Assembly: GCF_964340395.1 (NCBI RefSeq)
Contig: NC_135567.1
Coordinates: 1,295,609 to 1,338,108, forward strand
DNA from: Glandiceps talaboti
Taxonomy: Eukaryota > Hemichordata > Enteropneusta > Spengelidae
Length of the DNA: 42,500 bases
Reading direction: 5' to 3'
Each line of letters begins with the position of its first letter. Within the stretch, counting starts at the first letter, position 1. Shown here piece by piece: positions 40,601-42,500 of the stretch. The position numbers and the translations under genes are program-made. Under the pieces are notes generated by a model. It was not told the origin of the DNA, searched no databases, and saw nothing but the letters and a program-made list of their open reading frames with translations.

Positions 40601-42500
40601 TTGACATTTCACAATATTTATAATTCTCAACAAAATACCTCAACATGTTTCACCTCGCTCGTACCCTAAGCAGCCCCGGGGTATGATCACTGGCATGACT
40701 AGAGGTAACCTTTTCAGATTTACATGTAAAGCGAGGAAAGATATGAAAAACATAATACAAAGTCTGAAGCCAAATTAAAGTTGTAATTATTTTAATTATT
40801 TTTACTTGCCAAATATTTGCATTTTGGAATTAGCAAGACATGTTCATGTCGATACATCACAGATAACTAACACATGTAAACTATGATTCGAGCGAAAACC
40901 GGGTCGAAATTTCAAGGCCTGAAGTATGCGTCCCGAATTTGTCAGAAATCGATATTCCTAAATGGAATGCCAAAATTTATTTTGCTTGCATGAAAGAAGA
41001 GATGTCAGTTGAGGTTTAGGCGTTTTCAGATACTAAAATGGGGGACTCTAGTGAAAGTTACGGCGAGTTGAGAATACTGAAAAATAAGGCCCGTGAGCAG
41101 CCATTCAAAGTATAACAGTCGCTATATGGAGGATAGATTGTATGCAAATGAGGATGTTGCAGACTGGCTGATTATGTAGAAGGGGTGCCGAATTTGGATT
41201 TGAAGTATACAACCCTGTTTTGAACAAACACTTGTCATTTGGGCACCCAATGTGTAGAATTATGAATATAGCATTAACATATTAATTTTTTTGTTAAATT
41301 ACAAGAAAAAAATTATAAAAAATAAAAATGAAGATGTGCTGACTTGAAATTAACAAATCTGAGTCAGCTACCCCCTGCGCATCAACACACCAGATATCAA
41401 AGCAATCTGACAAGTAGTATTTGAGGAGATGATGAAAATGTCATTTTTTGAAGAAAAAAATCATAAAAAATTGAAAATGGCACAGATCAACTTGGCATGA
41501 ACAAATCTGAATAGCCTCCCCCCAGGGAACATCCACACCAAATATCGAAGAATTCTGACTGACACTTTTGGAGAAGATGATGAAAATATAAAAAGTTGAC
41601 GGACACCTATGATTGCACTCTACTCTACCTCTTATACCCATGTATACCTAAAGCTACGCTTTCAGCTTTCGCTGACATTGAGATTTTTTGACGTAATTTG
41701 CATATCACATATGGGATCATCATATTGTGAAAACACCTTCATCTACACATTCCCATTAAATTTCAGCACAATCTGCTCTGTTAGTTTTGGAATTCAAGAT
41801 TTTTTTTACCAAACACATACATTTAGAGATCTTATTTGTATATCACTGATGGAATCGTCTGCGTCATGTTATTAACACATTTTAATGTAAACACCCCTAA
41901 AAACGTTCCCATCAATTTCAGACCCATACGCCAAGTACTTTTTGAGTTAAACTTTTTGACCAAAAATGAAGTTTTTACCCCAAAACATACCTATCAGGTG
42001 AGCACTTTCATTTCAATAACTTTTTCATCTACATGATCTAATTAATGTCCGTACCAATTACCAAGGCAATCAGTCAATCAGGCAGCGTTTTACTTCAAGT
42101 TGTTTAAACACACACACACACACACACACATACATACATACACATAGACACACACATACAGTCAGACACAAATACATACATACATACATACATACATACA
42201 TACATACATACATACATACACACACACAGACAGACACACACACACACAATCACCATGACTAGAGTAAGTAGAGTTACTCTACCAGGTCAGGTGTGCTAAA
42301 AACAAAAAAGGACATCAAGTATTGCCACTGAGGGCGCAACACTTACCTGGAAACATAAGAAAACCCTATAAGGGTGATGGTAAGAAAATGATGGAATAAC
42401 ATGAGAAAGAAATCACTACGTATTTCATCCATATAGATTGTTGCATAAACTGAATGAATGTAGAAGCCTAGCTCATACAGGTATAACAACTGTATATCAC
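16613..42500 (-). CDS. CERS1: Ceramide synthase, CERS1-type (C-terminal 210 residues, five exons, 5' end outside window)
   Basis: Joining 42500-42347, 39428-39267, 38104-37966, 20073-19970 and 16688-16613 on the minus strand gives one open frame of 210 residues ending in TAG. Every internal border is GT...AG and the phases (2, 2, 0, 2) match. The product has the Lag1 motif (HHFLTITLIGFSY), the HDITD motif, and RLYWYPLKVLY, which from memory is closer to vertebrate CERS1 than to CERS2-6. Ceramide synthases acylate sphingoid bases with fatty acyl-CoA in the ER membrane; vertebrate CERS1 prefers C18 acyl-CoA, and chain preference here is inference. Vertebrate CERS1 is about 350 residues, so roughly the last 60% is seen and the N-terminal exons lie beyond base 42500. 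Introns are 2918, 1162, 17892 and 3281 bp. No frameshift or internal stop is seen, so the gene looks intact. Family call very secure; CERS1 subtype likely. Confidence 0.93.
16711..16996. repeat. 26-bp minisatellite in last CERS1 intron, 11 units
   Basis: Unit CATGTATACTATTAAAACAT then TCACTT, with TAAAC and TACAC variants. It starts 22 bases from the acceptor of the terminal CERS1 exon. Confidence 0.95.
16997..17228. mobile_element. Dispersed-repeat fragment with TATAGCGCTTT...AAAGCACTTTACA motif
   Basis: Begins AATAATAATAATG and contains TATATAGCGCTTTCCCACAC and CTCAAAGCACTTTACAAT, a motif I recognise as recurrent in dispersed repeats of many animal genomes. The two halves (AGCGCTTT / AAAGCACT) form an imperfect inverted pair. 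More GC-rich than its surroundings. Family not assigned; no coding frame. Confidence 0.5.
17229..19886. repeat. 44-bp intronic array in CERS1, about 60 units
   Basis: Unit ACTACTGTGTCATGTACCTC then CCTGTGGCTATTTTAGTCTA and ACCC. Variant positions: TCATG/TCCTG/TTCTG, ACCTCC/ATCTCT, TTTTAG/TTATAG. The ACCTCCC type dominates 17229-18990 and the ATCTCTC type 19000-19840, so the array has two subfamily domains. One 660-bp block is duplicated. Confidence 0.96.
19970..20073 (-). CDS. CERS1: CERS1 penultimate exon (end of last helix and acidic tail)
   Basis: Encodes FIVQLLIKLALGQ, which finishes the last membrane helix, then a hydrophilic cytosolic tail (SEVTDTREIEEDEMQRQ). It has 34 full codons plus two bases. 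The acceptor is TTTCCAG| (20080-20074) and the donor is AAAAG|GTAAAG (19969-19964), slightly weaker than the other donors. The equivalent region of vertebrate CERS1 also has a Gly-Gln followed by an acidic stretch. The exon is isolated: 17.9 kb of intron on its 5' side and 3.3 kb on its 3' side, both repeat-filled. Confidence 0.93.
20285..30511. repeat. 30-bp intronic satellite in CERS1, about 341 units
   Basis: Consensus CCTAGGTAGCTAAGTAACTT with GGATAGGATC completing the 30 bases. Main variants are ATCCCTAGG / ATACCTAGG / ATCTCTAGG and GTAGCTAAG / GTAACGAAG / GTTGCTAAG / GTAATGAAG. A few units have one extra C (GATCCCCTAGG, GACCCCCTAGG). Long minus-strand frames such as 25104-26297 (ten-residue repeat SYLGILSKLL) arise because 30 is divisible by three; they are in the sense of CERS1 transcription but inside its intron. 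Fills most of the 17.9-kb intron together with the next array. Confidence 0.97.
30537..37614. repeat. 23-bp intronic satellite in CERS1, about 308 units, with higher-order structure
   Basis: Consensus GGGTCCCTAGGTAGCCAAGT plus ATA. Variants: GAGTCCC, GTAGGTTAGTA, GTAGCCGAG, GTCCTAAGG, GTACAGGG, TATATCGTCCC. Each consensus unit contains the dyad TAGGG-T-CCCTA. Rare marker variants recur every 1058 bp. Separated from the 30-bp array by a short T-rich stretch (TTGTTTTTTTTATTTGGACA). Confidence 0.97.
37615..37955. repeat. Decayed edge of the intronic satellite
   Basis: Irregular, strongly diverged units are still readable: GGACCCCCTAGGTAGTCAAG, AACCCCAAGGTAGCCGAGTA, ACACCTAGGTACAGGAGTG, ATTCTAGGTAGCTAAGTAG and CCTTAGTTAGATAGCC. 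Several keep ATGGATAGGA as in the 30-bp family. Small open frames here are chance. Confidence 0.75.
37966..38104 (-). CDS. CERS1: CERS1 exon encoding the RLYWYPLKVLY segment and last helix
   Basis: The 139-base exon completes the tryptophan codon and encodes VVCRLYWYPLKVLYCTGAF, a short loop (CLREMPFVTT), and FNIMLWALQLINIYWFL, the first part of the final membrane helix. It ends at a codon boundary. The acceptor is TTTACAG| (38110-38105) and the donor is CCTT|GTAAGT (37965-37960). In other ceramide synthases the loop before the last helix influences acyl-chain choice. Its donor lies about 50 bases from decayed units of the giant intronic satellite. Confidence 0.95.
38105..39266 (-). other. 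CERS1 intron of 1162 bp with a hairpin and a dispersed-repeat tail
   Basis: Near the acceptor the sense strand is rich in TTTG repeats. It contains a perfect 13-bp inverted repeat at 38552-38582 and a transposon-like tail at about 39020-39132. A G-rich plus-strand stretch (GGAGGTGGGGTGGGTG) at about 39205-39235 is C-rich in the transcript near the donor. Confidence 0.8.
39020..39132 (+). mobile_element. Dispersed-repeat tail with GGAC repeats
   Basis: GTACCAAGTCTGAAAAAAAT, CCGTCCAGGCATCTCCAAGA, CGGCTCC(GGAC)n and a GC-rich end CCAGCGGGGACTA. This arrangement is typical of short non-coding dispersed repeats of marine invertebrates, from memory. Class not assigned. Confidence 0.5.
39267..39428 (-). 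CDS. CERS1: CERS1 exon with HDxxD motif
   Basis: This 162-base exon completes the split arginine and continues YHKIGTLVIFCHDITDVFLE, then a hydrophilic loop (YTKKRNGKTYMLNEH) and the start of another hydrophobic segment (LSNIMFAGFTLS). It ends with two bases (TG) of a split tryptophan codon. The HDITD aspartates belong to the conserved TLC-domain signature. The acceptor is TTGCAG| (intron edge 39434-39429) and the donor is CTTG|GTAAGT (intron bases 39266-39261). The basic, polar loop lies between membrane helices, as in other ceramide synthases. Confidence 0.95.
39436..39606. repeat. 38-bp minisatellite touching the CERS1 acceptor, 4 units
   Basis: Units contain AATACAAAATAAAACACAAT and TTCTAATTGGTACAAACT; TTGGT recurs at 39481, 39519, 39557 and 39595. 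On the sense strand the array is T-rich and supplies the pyrimidine-rich stretch before the acceptor at 39429. Confidence 0.92.
39607..40063 (-). other. CERS1 intron sequence, nothing recognised
   Basis: AT-rich sequence with further scattered ATTGGTAC copies near 39680, probably stragglers of the 38-bp repeat. No exon-like frame. Confidence 0.5.
40064..40385. repeat. 151-bp tandem duplication, two copies
   Basis: TATCACGATGAAAATGGATA begins at 40083 and again at 40234; the copies differ at few positions (CACTGTCC/CAATGTCC, TGTGATC/TGAGATC, TTCACAAAC/TTCGCAAAC). Each ends in an ATGGCTGCC...GCAGCCATATTGGAT palindrome. Small open frames on both strands here (for example 40195-40476) are duplicated with the repeat and show no protein features. 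Confidence 0.93.
40386..41289 (-). other. CERS1 intron sequence, no exon seen
   Basis: Single-copy, AT-rich, with scattered GC-richer patches (CAGCCCCGGGGTATGATCAC near 40671, AAAACCGGGTCGAAATTTC near 40896). No open frame with CERS1 similarity. Confidence 0.45.
41290..42305 (+). mobile_element. Dispersed repeat with CA/CATA-tailed 3' part, copy B (non-coding)
   Basis: Two early subrepeats share AACAAATCTGA, CACACCA(G/A)ATATC and TTTGGAGAAGATGATGAAAA. The later part matches copy A block by block: TTGCATATCA, ACGTTCCCATCAA, TTTTTGACCAAAAATGA, CCAAGGCAATCAGTCAATCA, then microsatellite, then CAGGTGTGCTAAAAAC. It sits in the CERS1 intron, 40 bases from the donor of the 42347-42500 exon, on the strand opposite to transcription. 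Confidence 0.6.
42110..42248. repeat. (CA)n / (CATA)n / (CAGA)n compound microsatellite
   Basis: Runs of ACACAC, then CATACATA repeated at least ten times, then CACACAGACAGACACAC. It is the tail of the preceding dispersed element. Confidence 0.95.
42347..42500 (-). CDS. CERS1: CERS1 exon with Lag1 catalytic motif (partial, continues beyond window)
   Basis: Read on the minus strand this gives 50 complete codons, beginning DIQLLYLYELGFYIHS and ending ...GFSYVS plus two bases (AG) of a split arginine codon. It holds YATIYMDEIRSDFF followed by the HHFLTITLIGFSY membrane segment; the paired histidines are required for catalysis in the Lag1/ceramide synthase family. The donor is CCAG|GTAAGT (intron bases 42346-42341), close to ideal. 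The frame is still open at base 42500. The aligned start (DI...) continues CERS1 similarity, so the true 5' border is probably outside, although a TACAG lies near the edge and could imitate an acceptor. Confidence 0.93.

Noticed and set aside
42329-42342. CCACTGAGGGCGC as a second CTCF-like site
   Set aside because: It lacks one base in the core compared with the site at 6471, so it does not fit the motif.

Overview
The window is eukaryotic, animal DNA. It carries one recognisable protein-coding gene, on the minus strand, broken by spliced introns with GT/AG borders, and about 73% of the remaining sequence (roughly 31 of 42.5 kb by my count) is tandem repeat. The encoded protein, together with the style of dispersed repeats (GGAC-rich tails, CA/CAGA-tailed elements, the TATAGCGCTTT...CTCAAAGCACTTTACA motif), points to a marine invertebrate such as a hemichordate, amphioxus, echinoderm or lophotrochozoan. 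I cannot fix the species from the sequence alone.

The gene is a CERS1-type ceramide synthase (Lag1/TLC family). Five consecutive coding exons are visible on the minus strand: 42347-42500 (continuing past the window), 39267-39428, 37966-38104, 19970-20073 and 16613-16688 (with the stop). All four junctions join in frame and give a 210-residue C-terminal part with the catalytic HH...T...SY and HDxxD motifs, the terminal membrane helices and a KKxx-type C-terminus. An AATAAA lies 36 bases after the stop.

Layout: 1-6416, a 49/47-bp satellite of about 132 units. 6417-16490, the 3' flank of the gene, with no credible gene and a string of short minisatellites (periods 42, 44/39, 114, 41, 28, 53, mixed, 24 and 32 bp) plus one CA-tailed dispersed element. 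16491-20073, the last two exons, separated by a 26-bp minisatellite, a dispersed-repeat fragment and a 44-bp array. 20074-37965, a single 17.9-kb intron that is about 97% satellite: a 30-bp array (about 341 units) followed by a 23-bp array (about 308 units), both in the same sequence family. 37966-42500, three upstream exons separated by 1.2- and 2.9-kb introns with dispersed repeats, a 38-bp minisatellite and a 151-bp tandem duplication.

The most notable features are the satellite-filled intron, the derivation of the 23-bp unit from the 30-bp unit by loss of 7 bases, a 1058-bp higher-order repeat in the 23-bp array, and the recurrence of the same short motifs (CCAATCA, TGACATCA) in otherwise unrelated minisatellites next to the gene. 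Long open frames in the arrays (for example 494 codons at 13770-15254) are consequences of periods divisible by three and are not called as genes.
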